A stretch of DNA of 64,000 nt from Vulcanimicrobiota bacterium (GTDB lineage: Bacteria > Vulcanimicrobiota > JAJTBE01), in assembly GCA_021107945.1 (NCBI GenBank), contig JAIORV010000052.1:1-64000 (forward strand). Reading direction: 5' to 3'. The notes under the pieces are model-generated. The model ran no database searches, was not told the DNA's origin, and saw only the letters and a program-made list of their open reading frames with translations. Numbering within the stretch: the first letter of the stretch is position 1; each line of letters begins with the position of its first letter. Shown in pieces: positions 1 to 8,258 of the stretch. The position numbers and the translations under genes are program-made.

Positions 1-326
1 TCAATTCTACAAAGAGGCTCATTATCTTGCTTAATAGCTTAATTCAGTGGTATTGTGTGTAGGAGGGACGTCCCCGTCCCGATAAACGGAGGACGGAGAT
101 CGGATTACGGAAGTCGGAGATCAGAGGTGAGTGTAGCGAAAAACCTCAAAATTCCGGTATTATCCTTTTTTCCCGTTTCCCTTTTCTCATTTCCATTTAC
201 CACAGAGGACACAGAGAGAATAATGTTTTTTCTCCGGTTATCCTTTGCGAACTCTGCGAACTCTGCATTGAAAAATCTCTTCTTCGATAGTCAAAAATTG
301 GAACCTTATACAGGAGACGTCTATTC
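1..326. repeat. Repeat-bearing spacer at window start
   Basis: No convincing gene is seen. Around 58-90 lies a short element of the form GAGGGACGTCCCCGTCCC, which recurs with small changes near 11303-11323 and 54904-54925. It is followed by purine-rich CGGAG/TCGGAG repeats. At 199-222 there is a copy of the periodic CACAGAGGACACAGAG motif that recurs in many spacers of this window, and 245-268 holds the related GCGAACTCTGCGAACTCTGC form. The downstream gene begins at 327, preceded by AGGAGA about ten bases upstream. Confidence 0.5.
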
Positions 327-1757
327 ATGCAAAAACGCATTTTATTTCTTTTTACTATTATCCTTCTGTTTTCCACCTGCGCCGCATTTGCTGATGATAA
401 AACAAAAGAGGAACGGGTAAATACAGAGATATTTATAGCAGAAATACTTCCTCTGACTCTTGTCAAGGATAGCTTTAAAGTAAGTCTCGATGGAAAACAT
501 GTTGCATACGCCGTAAGCAAAGACATCATGCAGTTTATTATGATGGACGGGAAAGCAGGCAAGGAATACGGAGGTTTAGGCAAGAAATCACCTTTCCTCA
601 GCCAGGACGGTAAGACTGTTGCATATGTAGCAAGGACGGGTAAGGATTGGTTTGTTGTTGTGGGTGATAAAGAGGGAAAGCATTATGACAGACTCACATA
701 TATGTCACTAAAATTCAGCCCCGACGGAAAACATGTCGCATACGGCGCAAGTAACAAGGGCAAATATTTCATCGTCCTGGACGGCAAAGAAGGGAAGAGA
801 TACGACGGTATTGCAAAGGGATCGCCTATATTCAGCCCAAATGGAAACAGACTGGTTTATGCCGCAAGTGTTGGCGGAAAATGGATGATTGTTGAGAACG
901 ATAAAGAGAGCAGGAAGTATGACGCCATTCTTAAAAACTCGATTGTTTTCAGTCCGGACGGCAAACATCTTGCTTATATGGCAAGGATTGGGGAAAAGCG
1001 AATTATCGTAGTGGATGGCAAGAAAAAATATACATATGACAAATTTGCAGGACCGCCGACTTTCAGCCCCGATGGCAAAAAAATGGCATTCCTGGTATCT
1101 GAAGGCGATAAGACGTTCCTGGTAATTGATGGAAAAGAAGGAAAGAAATATGATGGAATCGGGATTGAGCATCAGTTCTTCAGCCCCGATGGAAAGCATA
1201 TTATATATCCCGCTCAAATAGGAGGCAAATGGTTTATTGTCCGGGACGGCAAGGAAGGGAAGAAATACGACGGAATCCAGAAAGGAACACCTATATTCTC
1301 ACCCAACGGAAAAAGCTTCGCCTATGTAGCGGGTGAGGACGGAAAAGTCTTTGTTGTAATTGACGGCAAAGAAAGAAGAGGATACGATTCAATAGGTGAG
1401 AACACACTTGTTTTCAGTCCCAATGGAACAAGCATAGCTTATGCAGCTCAGGAGGGGAAGAAATGGTTCATTGTTGTGAATGAGAAAGAGGGCAAAAGAC
1501 ACGAGTCGATATTCACAATTCCAAGCTTCAGCCCTGACAGCAGGCGTTTTGCTTATGGGGCAGTGGATGGGGAAAAATGGTTCGTTGTTTTGAATGGTCA
1601 TGAGGGGAAAAAGTATGATGTTATTGTCACCGGGGGCAGGAAGATCAATTTTGATTCTCCGGACACTTTTAATTATATAGCTTTAAAGGGGAATGAGGTT
1701 TATCTTGTGGAGGAGATAATAAGAAAAATCAAGGAAGATCCGGACACGACTCTGTAA
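327..1757 (+). CDS. Secreted TolB/WD40-like beta-propeller protein
   Basis: A 476-residue protein with an N-terminal signal peptide (residues 1-22: basic start, hydrophobic core, small residues before ADD), so probably exported. The rest is about ten tandem repeats of roughly 40 residues. Each contains a FSPDGKHVAY-like strand, then an aromatic-hydrophobic strand (KWFIVV), then DGKEGKKYD. The FSPDG signature is that of PD40/TolB-type beta-propellers, which usually form six- to eight-bladed scaffolds for protein or ligand binding. No catalytic motif is visible. The start at 327 follows AGGAGA at 311-316. The gene is flanked by repeat-rich spacers, so no operon partner helps assign a role. Fold fairly sure; function unknown. 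Confidence 0.8.
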   Translation: MQKRILFLFTIILLFSTCAAFADDKTKEERVNTEIFIAEILPLTLVKDSFKVSLDGKHVAYAVSKDIMQFIMMDGKAGKEYGGLGKKSPFLSQDGKTVAYVARTGKDWFVVVGDKEGKHYDRLTYMSLKFSPDGKHVAYGASNKGKYFIVLDGKEGKRYDGIAKGSPIFSPNGNRLVYAASVGGKWMIVENDKESRKYDAILKNSIVFSPDGKHLAYMARIGEKRIIVVDGKKKYTYDKFAGPPTFSPDGKKMAFLVSEGDKTFLVIDGKEGKKYDGIGIEHQFFSPDGKHIIYPAQIGGKWFIVRDGKEGKKYDGIQKGTPIFSPNGKSFAYVAGEDGKVFVVIDGKERRGYDSIGENTLVFSPNGTSIAYAAQEGKKWFIVVNEKEGKRHESIFTIPSFSPDSRRFAYGAVDGEKWFVVLNGHEGKKYDVIVTGGRKINFDSPDTFNYIALKGNEVYLVEEIIRKIKEDPDTTL

Positions 1758-2183
1758 GTTATTGGGAACGGATGCCGAAGGATGGATTTTCACCATGAAG
1801 CCACGGAGAACACGGAGATTTTTTTACCGTAGAGAACGCAGAGATTTCGCAGGGGGAATGGATTGCGGATAATGGATGACGGATGTTTTTCACCACAAAG
1901 TCACTAAGTTCACGAAGAAAATGAATGAGTACGAAGACCGGAGGTTGGGTAGCGGAGGTTTTTAAACCTCCCATGAGATTATCCCCCGGATTCATTCGGG
2001 GGAAGAAGGGAATACACATAATCCATACAGCTTCAGGCGCTTCAGCGTCTTTCCGGGAAGGAAAATGGATGATAGAACACGGAGGATTTGTTTTCACCAC
2101 AAGGAACACAAAACCTTGAAAGTTTTATATCCCTGCGTCCTCTGTGCCCTCTGTGGTATATACAAACGAGAAATGGGATTTAC
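1758..2183. repeat. Spacer with periodic and palindromic repeats
   Basis: No gene is supported. The stretch holds several copies of the periodic motif family (CCACGGAGAACACGGAG near 1800, CACAAAGTCACTAAGTTCACGAAG near 1893, CTCTGTGCCCTCTGTGG near 2138). It also holds GGTAGCGGAGGTTTTTAAACCTCC near 1950, a member of the short self-complementary REP-like family seen also at 14729, 19165 and 43567. The opposed orientation of the first and last periodic copies would let the spacer fold into a long imperfect hairpin. Confidence 0.5.
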
Positions 2184-3434
2184 TCATCCAAACCGCATAT
2201 GTGGCGGGACCCTGACTGAGCCCCTGTTCTCCCAGTCGTAATTAAATGTCTTTTCGAATATACTTGTGGATTCTTCATCTCTCACAAGCACATTTGCCTC
2301 CCGGTTTGTGCGTTTGCCCGGCACTCCCTTGTCGAGGCCTTTCTTTGACCAGTTCGCACTTCCTATGATCGTTCGCTCGCCATCAAATGTCGCCCATTTG
2401 CCATGGAGCTTTTCTTCCGTGCCAACATCCACCTTGAACCATTTCACGGGGACGCCGGCATCTTTCAATTCATAGAATGCTTTCCTGTTAATGATATACA
2501 GGTTGGGATCCAGCATTACCTTGACATCAACCCCGCGATTGTGAGCGTCCTTGAGTGATTTCACTACATCCTTGTGTGTGAGGCAGAAAAGCTCGGCGTG
2601 AACGCTTTTCTTTGCGCCATTTATATTTTTAAGAATCTCCTCTTTAATTGTCTCACTCCCGCCGTCATGTTCCTCGGGTTGAGTGGTAAGTACTTTGATC
2701 TTATCCTCTCTGTCAGGGTTAAGTTCCGTCTGTTTTGGTTTACCACCCGAGAATCTGGCGGCGCTGTTGAATATCTGTTCTTTCAACTCAACCGCCTCTC
2801 TTCCCTCGATAAGGATATTGCCGTCACGATTGACCGGCGAATGAACTCCCCAGTTCATGCCGCCAATCATCGCACGCTTATCGTCAACCACAAGAAGTTT
2901 CACATGAGCAATACTTGCTTTTGATTTGGGATAACGCAAAACATCTATGCCGTTAGCCTTCAGGTGTTGCGCCATTTCCTCGTTGTGGATCTTACCGCCT
3001 TTCCTCCTGGATTGATCCAGAAGAACCTGGACGTCAACCCCGCGTTTTTTGGCAGATATCAACTCGTTGACAAGCGCTTTATGATCCTGAAAATGCTGCG
3101 CCTTTGTAACTCCGGGAACATTGTGTTTGTTCTGGACATCTGCATTCCCGAAAGAATATAACTCAATTGCAATGTTATCCTTTGCGCCCCGAATCATCTC
3201 ACGGGCTTTGGGGAATATCTGTTTCCCGTCTATTAACGGGGTAAGCTCCGTCTTGAATGTGTCTATGGGATCTCCCGCGGAAGCTGAGTCTTCTCCCCCT
3301 GTCTTAACCGGTAATTGGGGGGATCTTTTCTCTTGCTTTTTTGATATGGGAAAATCATTTCTTGTTTGCGACTGAGCCACATTTTGCCCCAACTGTGATA
3401 GAAGATTGGGATCAAAATTTATGGGATTTGGCAT
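2184..3434 (-). CDS. Phospholipase D-like protein with two HKD motifs
   Basis: A 416-residue protein carrying two phospholipase D signatures: HVKLLVVDD followed by GGMNW in the first half, and HGKWATFD followed by GSANW in the second. Two HxKxxxxD motifs together form one active site in the PLD superfamily, which hydrolyses or transfers phosphodiester bonds (cardiolipin synthases, phospholipases, nucleases). No membrane segment or signal peptide is evident. The N-terminal 60 residues are polar and low in complexity, unlike cardiolipin synthase, so a soluble lipase or nuclease is likelier. I place the start at 3434 because AAGGAGTG lies eight bases upstream; an upstream in-frame ATG at 3455 would put that site inside the gene. 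Substrate unknown. Confidence 0.85.
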   Translation of the reverse strand: MPNPINFDPNLLSQLGQNVAQSQTRNDFPISKKQEKRSPQLPVKTGGEDSASAGDPIDTFKTELTPLIDGKQIFPKAREMIRGAKDNIAIELYSFGNADVQNKHNVPGVTKAQHFQDHKALVNELISAKKRGVDVQVLLDQSRRKGGKIHNEEMAQHLKANGIDVLRYPKSKASIAHVKLLVVDDKRAMIGGMNWGVHSPVNRDGNILIEGREAVELKEQIFNSAARFSGGKPKQTELNPDREDKIKVLTTQPEEHDGGSETIKEEILKNINGAKKSVHAELFCLTHKDVVKSLKDAHNRGVDVKVMLDPNLYIINRKAFYELKDAGVPVKWFKVDVGTEEKLHGKWATFDGERTIIGSANWSKKGLDKGVPGKRTNREANVLVRDEESTSIFEKTFNYDWENRGSVRVPPHMRFG

Positions 3435-3467
3435 GATAAAGACACTCCTTTTCAAGATCAGCTACCC

Positions 3468-3496
3468 TTATAACTTATATCACATCATCTTGGCAA
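3468..3496 (-). promoter_or_regulatory. Predicted sigma-70 promoter of the PLD gene
   Basis: On the minus strand TTGCCA (3491-3496) and TTATAA (3468-3473) are separated by exactly 17 bases, with the gene start 34 bases below the -10 box. The -35 box lies within a short palindrome CATCTTGGCAAGATG (3486-3500), which could be an operator. Confidence 0.45.
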
Positions 3497-3584
3497 GATG
3501 TAAAGATGAAAAAAATAATAGTTAACCCAAAATGCCAGTTATATTTCTTTATGGAAACCTTCTTGAGGGAAAATTCTCAGCTTT

Positions 3585-3641
3585 AAGCCGCTGAAGCGGC
3601 TTGTCTTAAAGCCACCTCCCCTCAAGCCGCTTCAGCGGCTT
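3585..3641. repeat. Pair of 18-base palindromes
   Basis: AAGCCGCTGAAGCGGCTT (3585-3602) and AAGCCGCTTCAGCGGCTT (3624-3641) are near-identical self-complementary sequences separated by 21 bases. They resemble the palindromic start of the 180-200 base repeat found at 12706 and 24617 and may be a shortened member of it. They lie between the nth gene end (3705) and the PLD gene start. Confidence 0.6.
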
Positions 3642-3704
3642 AACAAGGAGGAAACCCGCTTCGCAATCAGGGGGCGTGGATGACGGCAAAACAAAATCTT
3701 AAAT

Positions 3705-4424
3705 TTAAAACGAAAATGCCGAGGGGCACAATTCGCTTAAAGAACAATCGTCACATAAAGGCTTTCTTGCCTTACAGAATCTCCTCCCGTGGAAAATCAG
3801 GGCAATGCCCATAAAAATCCACTTGTCTTTTGGGATAATTTTCATCAAATCTTTCTCGATTTTCTCGGGATTTGTCTGGTCGGTCAATCCAAGTCTGAAC
3901 GAAACTCTTTTTACATGTGTATCCACCACTATTCCCTCGCTCTTTCCAAACGCCGCCGACAGGACCACATTTGCAGTCTTGCGCGCCACGCCGGGAAGAG
4001 TTATGAGATCATCCATATTATCAGGCACTTTCCCGTTGAACTTTGCAACCAGTCCCTTTGCCATTTCCACAATATACTTGCTTTTCTGGTTAAAGAAACC
4101 CGTGGAACGGATTATATCCCTGAGTTCATCCATATCGGCTTCAGCGTAATCCTGAGCTGTCCTGTACCTGTTAAACAGAGTTTTTGTGACCTTGTTGACT
4201 CTCTCATCAGTACATTGAGCAGACAGAATGGTCGCAACGAGTATTTCAAGGGGATTATTAAATCGAAGAGCGACTTTTGCATCGGGATGTGTTTCGCCGA
4301 GAATAGCAATGATCTTGTCTATCTTTTCAGGTGGTGGTGGGGTAAAATTTCGTTTCTTCTTATCAGTTTTTTTCTTTGATTTTGATGCTTTTGTTCCTTT
4401 TTTCAGGCTTGATTCTGTTGCCAT
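3705..4424 (-). CDS. nth: Endonuclease III
   Basis: A 239-residue DNA glycosylase/AP lyase of the HhH-GPD superfamily, acting in base-excision repair of oxidised pyrimidines. The helix-hairpin-helix reads LPGVARKTA and contains the lysine expected to attack the sugar. The catalytic aspartate follows in VDTHVKR. The C-terminus carries the [4Fe-4S] loop with spacing C-x6-C-x2-C-x5-C (CKARKPLCDDCSLSELC). A Lys-rich N-terminal extension of about 35 residues precedes the usual domain. The start at 4424 is preferred, with AAGGAAATG just upstream; an in-frame ATG at 4463 would add 13 residues but has no clear ribosome site. It is the last gene of a leftward group. Confidence 0.95.
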   Translation of the reverse strand: MATESSLKKGTKASKSKKKTDKKKRNFTPPPPEKIDKIIAILGETHPDAKVALRFNNPLEILVATILSAQCTDERVNKVTKTLFNRYRTAQDYAEADMDELRDIIRSTGFFNQKSKYIVEMAKGLVAKFNGKVPDNMDDLITLPGVARKTANVVLSAAFGKSEGIVVDTHVKRVSFRLGLTDQTNPEKIEKDLMKIIPKDKWIFMGIALIFHGRRFCKARKPLCDDCSLSELCPSAFSF

Positions 4425-4512
4425 ATTAAAATCATTTCCTTGCGATTGATTAGTTGATTTCAAACAATCGGGGGGCGTTTATCTTCCGACTCTCCTACAC
4501 AGATGCCACATC

Positions 4513-5265
4513 TTAACTCTTCTTTTTTCTTTTCTTCTTATCTTCCTTTGTATCTTCTTTCTTATCTTCCCAATACAAAATCCGCATACAATTATTACAA
4601 GTGACAAGGTGATGCGCCTGCACCTGTTTTATCATGCTGTCGGGAAGATTCGTAAAACAACCGCCACATATTTCACCTTTGATTTTTGCCACAGCCATAT
4701 GATCTTTCATTATTCTTCTCAATTGTTCATATTTCTTGAGAAGGTTCTCTTCCACCGTCTTGGCTATCTTCTCTTTATTTGCCTCCATATCTGACATTTC
4801 AGACTCAAGTCTTTTTAACTCCGATTTATATGAACGGTTTGCAGTTTTAATTTCCTTTTCTTTCTCTTTAATTAATTGCTTGTTATCCTCTTTGTGCTCT
4901 TCAATAGACTCCATCTTTTCCATCATTTCAAGTATAAGATCTTCTTTCTCTTCCTGTTTCTTTTTCAGATGTTCGATTTCAAGCTGCCAGTTGAGAAGTT
5001 CTTTTGGATTTTTTGTCTTTCCATCATATATTTTTTTCTCAAGCTTCTTCCTGTGATTCACAACCCCATCTGTCTCAAGCTCCGACTTTTTCATCTTTAA
5101 ATGGAGCTTTTTTTTCTTCTCATCAAACTCCTCAAGTTCTTTCTCCAACTCCTTGCATTCTTTTTCAAGTTGGTCAGGTTTCATTAATTTATCTTTTTCA
5201 ATTGTTTTTTTATCTTTTTCTGTATCCAACTGATTCATTCGATAAAGTTGCCATAGTTGACTCAT
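4513..5265 (-). CDS. Coiled-coil protein with C4 zinc ribbon
   Basis: A 250-residue protein of the COG1579 type. Residues from about 15 to 195 are highly charged heptad-like sequence (long antiparallel coiled coil). The end carries a zinc ribbon with two CxxC pairs, CGGC and CNNC, about 22 residues apart, followed by ILYW. Members of this family are usually encoded beside nif3-like genes, and that is seen here two genes upstream. The role is unknown; a nucleic-acid-binding or scaffold function has been suggested for the family. GGAGG stands six bases before the ATG at 5265. The extreme C-terminus is a Lys-rich tail. Confidence 0.85.
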   Translation of the reverse strand: MSQLWQLYRMNQLDTEKDKKTIEKDKLMKPDQLEKECKELEKELEEFDEKKKKLHLKMKKSELETDGVVNHRKKLEKKIYDGKTKNPKELLNWQLEIEHLKKKQEEKEDLILEMMEKMESIEEHKEDNKQLIKEKEKEIKTANRSYKSELKRLESEMSDMEANKEKIAKTVEENLLKKYEQLRRIMKDHMAVAKIKGEICGGCFTNLPDSMIKQVQAHHLVTCNNCMRILYWEDKKEDTKEDKKKRKKKS

Positions 5266-5288
5266 TAAGGGGCCTCCGATTCTTAATA

Positions 5289-5885
5289 TTATATTTCTTC
5301 GTCGTCAAAATCCTTCCTGAAAGTACATATAAAAGGTATATGCCTGAATCTGTGCTTATGATCCAACCCATATCCCACTACGAAATGCTCAGGAATTGTA
5401 AATCCCACATAATCCGGAGCGGCTTTTGTTATACGGCGCGAGGTCTTGTCCAGCATTGTGCATATTTTTATATCGGCCGGATTTCGAAGCTTGAGGAGAT
5501 TTACCAGGTATTCCATCGTCAGACCTGTATCCAGGATATCCTCGGTTATTATAATATGCCTGCCCTCAACATCCTCTTCGAGATCCTTGGTAAGCCTGGC
5601 TATACCCGATGTTGTCGTGGAATTACCATAACTTGTAACAGCTATGAAATCAAGTGAGAGTGGAATATCTATATGACGGATGAGATCGGCGGTAAAATAT
5701 AGCGCCCCCTTTAAAACACAGATAACAAGAAGATCTTTTCCCGCAAAATCTTTGCTTATCTGTCGGCCCATTTCTTCAATTCTCTGCTCAATCTGCTCCT
5801 CGGTATAAAGAATCAACTCAACAGGCTCGAATATCTTTCCTTTTAAATTTTTAGATATACCCATTTCAGCCATAAAACGTCTCAC
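5289..5885 (-). CDS. hpt: Hypoxanthine phosphoribosyltransferase
   Basis: About 194-198 residues. Purine salvage enzyme that transfers ribose-5-phosphate from PRPP to hypoxanthine or guanine in the cytoplasm. The PRPP-binding motif IITEDILDTGLT is intact, the flexible-loop region contains TSYG, the pyrophosphate loop reads VLKGALYF, and the C-terminal base-binding region contains PDYVGF and VVGYGLD. The longest frame opens with GTG at 5885, an in-frame ATG lies at 5873, and neither has a strong Shine-Dalgarno sequence, so the start is uncertain by a few residues. It is co-directional with nif3-like and zinc-ribbon genes with gaps of 46 and 23 bases, which suggests one operon. Confidence 0.93.
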   Translation of the reverse strand: MRRFMAEMGISKNLKGKIFEPVELILYTEEQIEQRIEEMGRQISKDFAGKDLLVICVLKGALYFTADLIRHIDIPLSLDFIAVTSYGNSTTTSGIARLTKDLEEDVEGRHIIITEDILDTGLTMEYLVNLLKLRNPADIKICTMLDKTSRRITKAAPDYVGFTIPEHFVVGYGLDHKHRFRHIPFICTFRKDFDDEEI

Positions 5886-5931
5886 TTTATTATTGCTTCA
5901 TGTTCTTCAGGACATTCCATTTCCCTCCGGG

Positions 5932-6714
5932 CTATACAATTCGATAAGGCTCCCCGTCCCTTTCGGAAACTTCAATCGAAAGAGAGGTGAATTTTTCCCT
6001 GAACTTATCGGCAAGGTAATACATAACCGGCTTTTCAGAGATGAAATGCCCCATAATCGCTACGGCGCGCCCCTGATATTGAGCGCTAAGAGCTTCATGA
6101 TATGAAAGCTCCCCGGTTATTATAAGATCTACGGGAAGTGTCATTTTCCTTAAGAGCGAACTTGAACTACCCGGAATCACCGCCACTGTCAGGACATTCA
6201 CCGGATTCCCGACAAGTTTTATGCAATCACATTTTAGATTTCCCTTGAGAAGACTTATGACTTCATCCGCAGATAAAGGTTGTTCAAAACTGCCTGTTAC
6301 AACCATATTCATCTCATCGTCAGGATCATCAGAATATCTCTTGATTTTTTTAAGACCAATCCTGTCTGCAAGAATTTTCCCCGTACCCATAAAACTTCGA
6401 TCAAGATTTGTATGAGCGGTGAAAAGAACAATGCCATGCCTTATCAACTCACGAATCATCAACCCGTTTGTTGTTGAAAAGTCGATTCTTGAAACAGGAC
6501 GAAAAAGAAGAGGATGGTGGCTTATTATCAAATCCGCCGACAGACTCTCGGCTTCCTCGATTACAGACGGCGAAACATCCAGAGCAAACAGGACAGACCC
6601 TATTGAAGAACGGGGATCTCCCACCTGAAGTCCTACATTATCCCATTCCAGAGCAGTTGAACGCGGGGCGATCTGCTCCATATATTCAATTATTTCAGAA
6701 AGAGGAACTCTCAA
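5932..6714 (-). CDS. Nif3-like dinuclear metal-centre protein
   Basis: A 260-residue protein of the NIF3/YbgI/DUF34 family. It opens with the conserved LSEIIEYMEQIAP and WDNVGLQVG segments, has the metal-ligand motif SHHPLLF, then HTNLD, and near the end the GHFISE motif that supplies further ligands. It is the short form of the family, without the PII-like insertion seen in some Firmicutes members. Family proteins form hexamers with two metals per subunit; a GTP cyclohydrolase I type 2 label is often applied without firm support. Its neighbour two genes down, the COG1579 zinc ribbon, is a common family partner. Confidence 0.92.
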   Translation of the reverse strand: MRVPLSEIIEYMEQIAPRSTALEWDNVGLQVGDPRSSIGSVLFALDVSPSVIEEAESLSADLIISHHPLLFRPVSRIDFSTTNGLMIRELIRHGIVLFTAHTNLDRSFMGTGKILADRIGLKKIKRYSDDPDDEMNMVVTGSFEQPLSADEVISLLKGNLKCDCIKLVGNPVNVLTVAVIPGSSSSLLRKMTLPVDLIITGELSYHEALSAQYQGRAVAIMGHFISEKPVMYYLADKFREKFTSLSIEVSERDGEPYRIV

Positions 6715-6727
6715 AATAAAAACTCCG

Positions 6728-7006
6728 TCATTTTATCAAATTCTCCCACGTTCCTAACATGAGAACCGATTCAATCAGAAGAAGAAACGAGGAAATAAGA
6801 CAGAACAACCTCCAAGACAACGTAAGCTGAGGCTGCAAAAAAGAAAGAAGCAAAACCAAAGAGATAAGAGTCATTATTATGACCCTGGCCTCTGACGGCA
6901 AAATATTTAACGATTTTAAAATCTCAGGATAAAGAAATGTTAAAATTATGCTGAGAACACATAAAACCGTTACTATGATATTCAAATATGAAACCACTTT
7001 TTTCAT
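6728..7006 (-). CDS. Small three-helix membrane protein
   Basis: A 92-residue hydrophobic protein with three predicted transmembrane segments (about residues 5-26, 35-58 and 65-88) and little soluble sequence. I do not recognise a family. It lies 13 bases before the nif3-like gene and may share its message. The ATG at 7006 is preferred over an in-frame TTG nine bases upstream; no good ribosome-binding site is visible for either, so expression is less certain than for its neighbours. Confidence 0.55.
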   Translation of the reverse strand: MKKVVSYLNIIVTVLCVLSIILTFLYPEILKSLNILPSEARVIIMTLISLVLLLSFLQPQLTLSWRLFCLISSFLLLIESVLMLGTWENLIK

Positions 7007-7121
7007 TATAATCAAAGATTATATAAACTTATACAAAAATCCTTCGAAGGATAATTTGTTAATTAAACAAAAATATATTATCAAGGCAAATTAATAAAAT
7101 ACAAAAAAAGGAGGGGAGGCA

Positions 7122-8159
7122 GTGGCAACTGTTTTCTTTATGAAATTCAACCGTGATCAGGGAGCCATTATTGCAGATGAAATGACCTGGCATTTAAGCT
7201 TCAAGTATGGATACAGACCCTCCCGCTATGGAGATAATATCATGAACCTCCTGGATGCAGAAACTTCCATGAAAAATGATTTTGTGGCAGTTTACGCGGG
7301 AATCGGATTTCCATCATTCCATTTTGAAGTGGCAAGAAAGGCCGCAAAAAAACTGAACATGGATGGAGAAACAATAGGTAATCTTGATAAAACCGGCGAA
7401 TTCGTGGAAAATATTTATCAGGAAGTCCACGCAAGACTTATTAACGACCGTCTCAGGTTTAACTTCGGATTTGATCGCGACCAGTTGAACAACAGGAAAT
7501 TCAAATACGAAGGAAAGGAATACGATATAAATCAGGAATCCGTTATCGACGAGGCCAAAAAAATTCTGAATTTCGGTGACAAGCAGGAGGCATATCAAAG
7601 AATCTTCGACAATGAAGGGCTTGTTATGGGGTATGATAAAGATAATGGAATAAGAGCATACCACATCGAAAACAGCGGAAGAGGACTTGAATTTGCATAT
7701 CCTTTTGATGCAATGGGACCGGGAAAAGAGCTTGGGACAAGAGTTTTCGCTGATACAAGCTACAGGATGCAGTTGGAAGAAAGAAGAAAAGGATTCAGTT
7801 TCTCAGATGGACTTTTCCTGCTTCTCAACTGTTTCATCGAGTCATATGATTCTAATATGAAAACCGGTGGGTATTTCCAGATTTTCATGATTGACGGAAA
7901 GCGTGAGTTTTTCAACGAGCTGACAAAAGAACGAAATGATCACAACTGTCACCTTGCGGCGGAAATAATAAGGGGATACCGCTGGGGATACCTCACAAGA
8001 AGTATCGCACAACCCCTGATTGACAGGCTGGTTATACAGGGTGAAGATTGGGAGCCGATTGAAAACGAGATGTTCGAAGCTTCATCGGATCCAGGATTGC
8101 TGAAGAAATACCTGATGGGATTCAAACCCGCTAACGTGCCAAACAAACCGCTTAAATAG
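7122..8159 (+). CDS. Proteasome-fold (Ntn-hydrolase-like) protein, paralogue 1
   Basis: 345 residues. I read it as a divergent 20S-proteasome beta-type fold. Taking Thr3 as residue 1 of the mature chain, an aspartate falls at position 17 (AIIADE, Asp19), as in proteasome beta subunits. The expected lysine 33 is arginine (Arg35) or displaced. Further matches follow in order: FVAVYAG (strand after the first helix pair), GLVMGYDKDNG (the GG-D strand), MGPGKE (GSGS loop, Ser replaced by Pro) and ESYDSNMKTGG (Asp243, equivalent to Asp166). There is a roughly 50-residue insertion before GLVMG and about 90 extra C-terminal residues. The GTG start follows AAAGGAGGGG at 7107-7116. The next gene is its paralogue. 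If active it would be a threonine hydrolase; loss of Lys33 argues for caution. Confidence 0.55.
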   Translation: MATVFFMKFNRDQGAIIADEMTWHLSFKYGYRPSRYGDNIMNLLDAETSMKNDFVAVYAGIGFPSFHFEVARKAAKKLNMDGETIGNLDKTGEFVENIYQEVHARLINDRLRFNFGFDRDQLNNRKFKYEGKEYDINQESVIDEAKKILNFGDKQEAYQRIFDNEGLVMGYDKDNGIRAYHIENSGRGLEFAYPFDAMGPGKELGTRVFADTSYRMQLEERRKGFSFSDGLFLLLNCFIESYDSNMKTGGYFQIFMIDGKREFFNELTKERNDHNCHLAAEIIRGYRWGYLTRSIAQPLIDRLVIQGEDWEPIENEMFEASSDPGLLKKYLMGFKPANVPNKPLK

Positions 8160-8258
8160 AGGTTGGAGGTCAAAAGTCAGAAGTCGGATCCCGTTTCCCG
8201 CTTCTCATTTCCCACTTCCCACTTCCCACTTCTCGTAAAAGATTGGAGGTTTTATTAA
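8160..8258 (+). repeat. CCCACTTCC tandem microrepeat between paralogues
   Basis: Between the two proteasome-like genes the sequence runs through GGAGGTCAAAAGTCAGAAGTCGG and then CCCACTTCCCACTTCCCACTTC-type repeats (period eight) before the ribosome-binding site of the second gene. Related purine or pyrimidine microrepeats occur at 42036-42070 and 34593-34625. Confidence 0.5.

Noticed and set aside
708-1217. Leftward 169-residue ORF inside the beta-propeller gene
   Set aside because: It is the antisense image of the repeat units of the plus-strand gene, with no ribosome site.
8180-8240. Regular CCCACTTCC units considered as a CRISPR-like array
   Set aside because: Units are eight to nine bases with no spacers, and no cas genes occur anywhere in the window.
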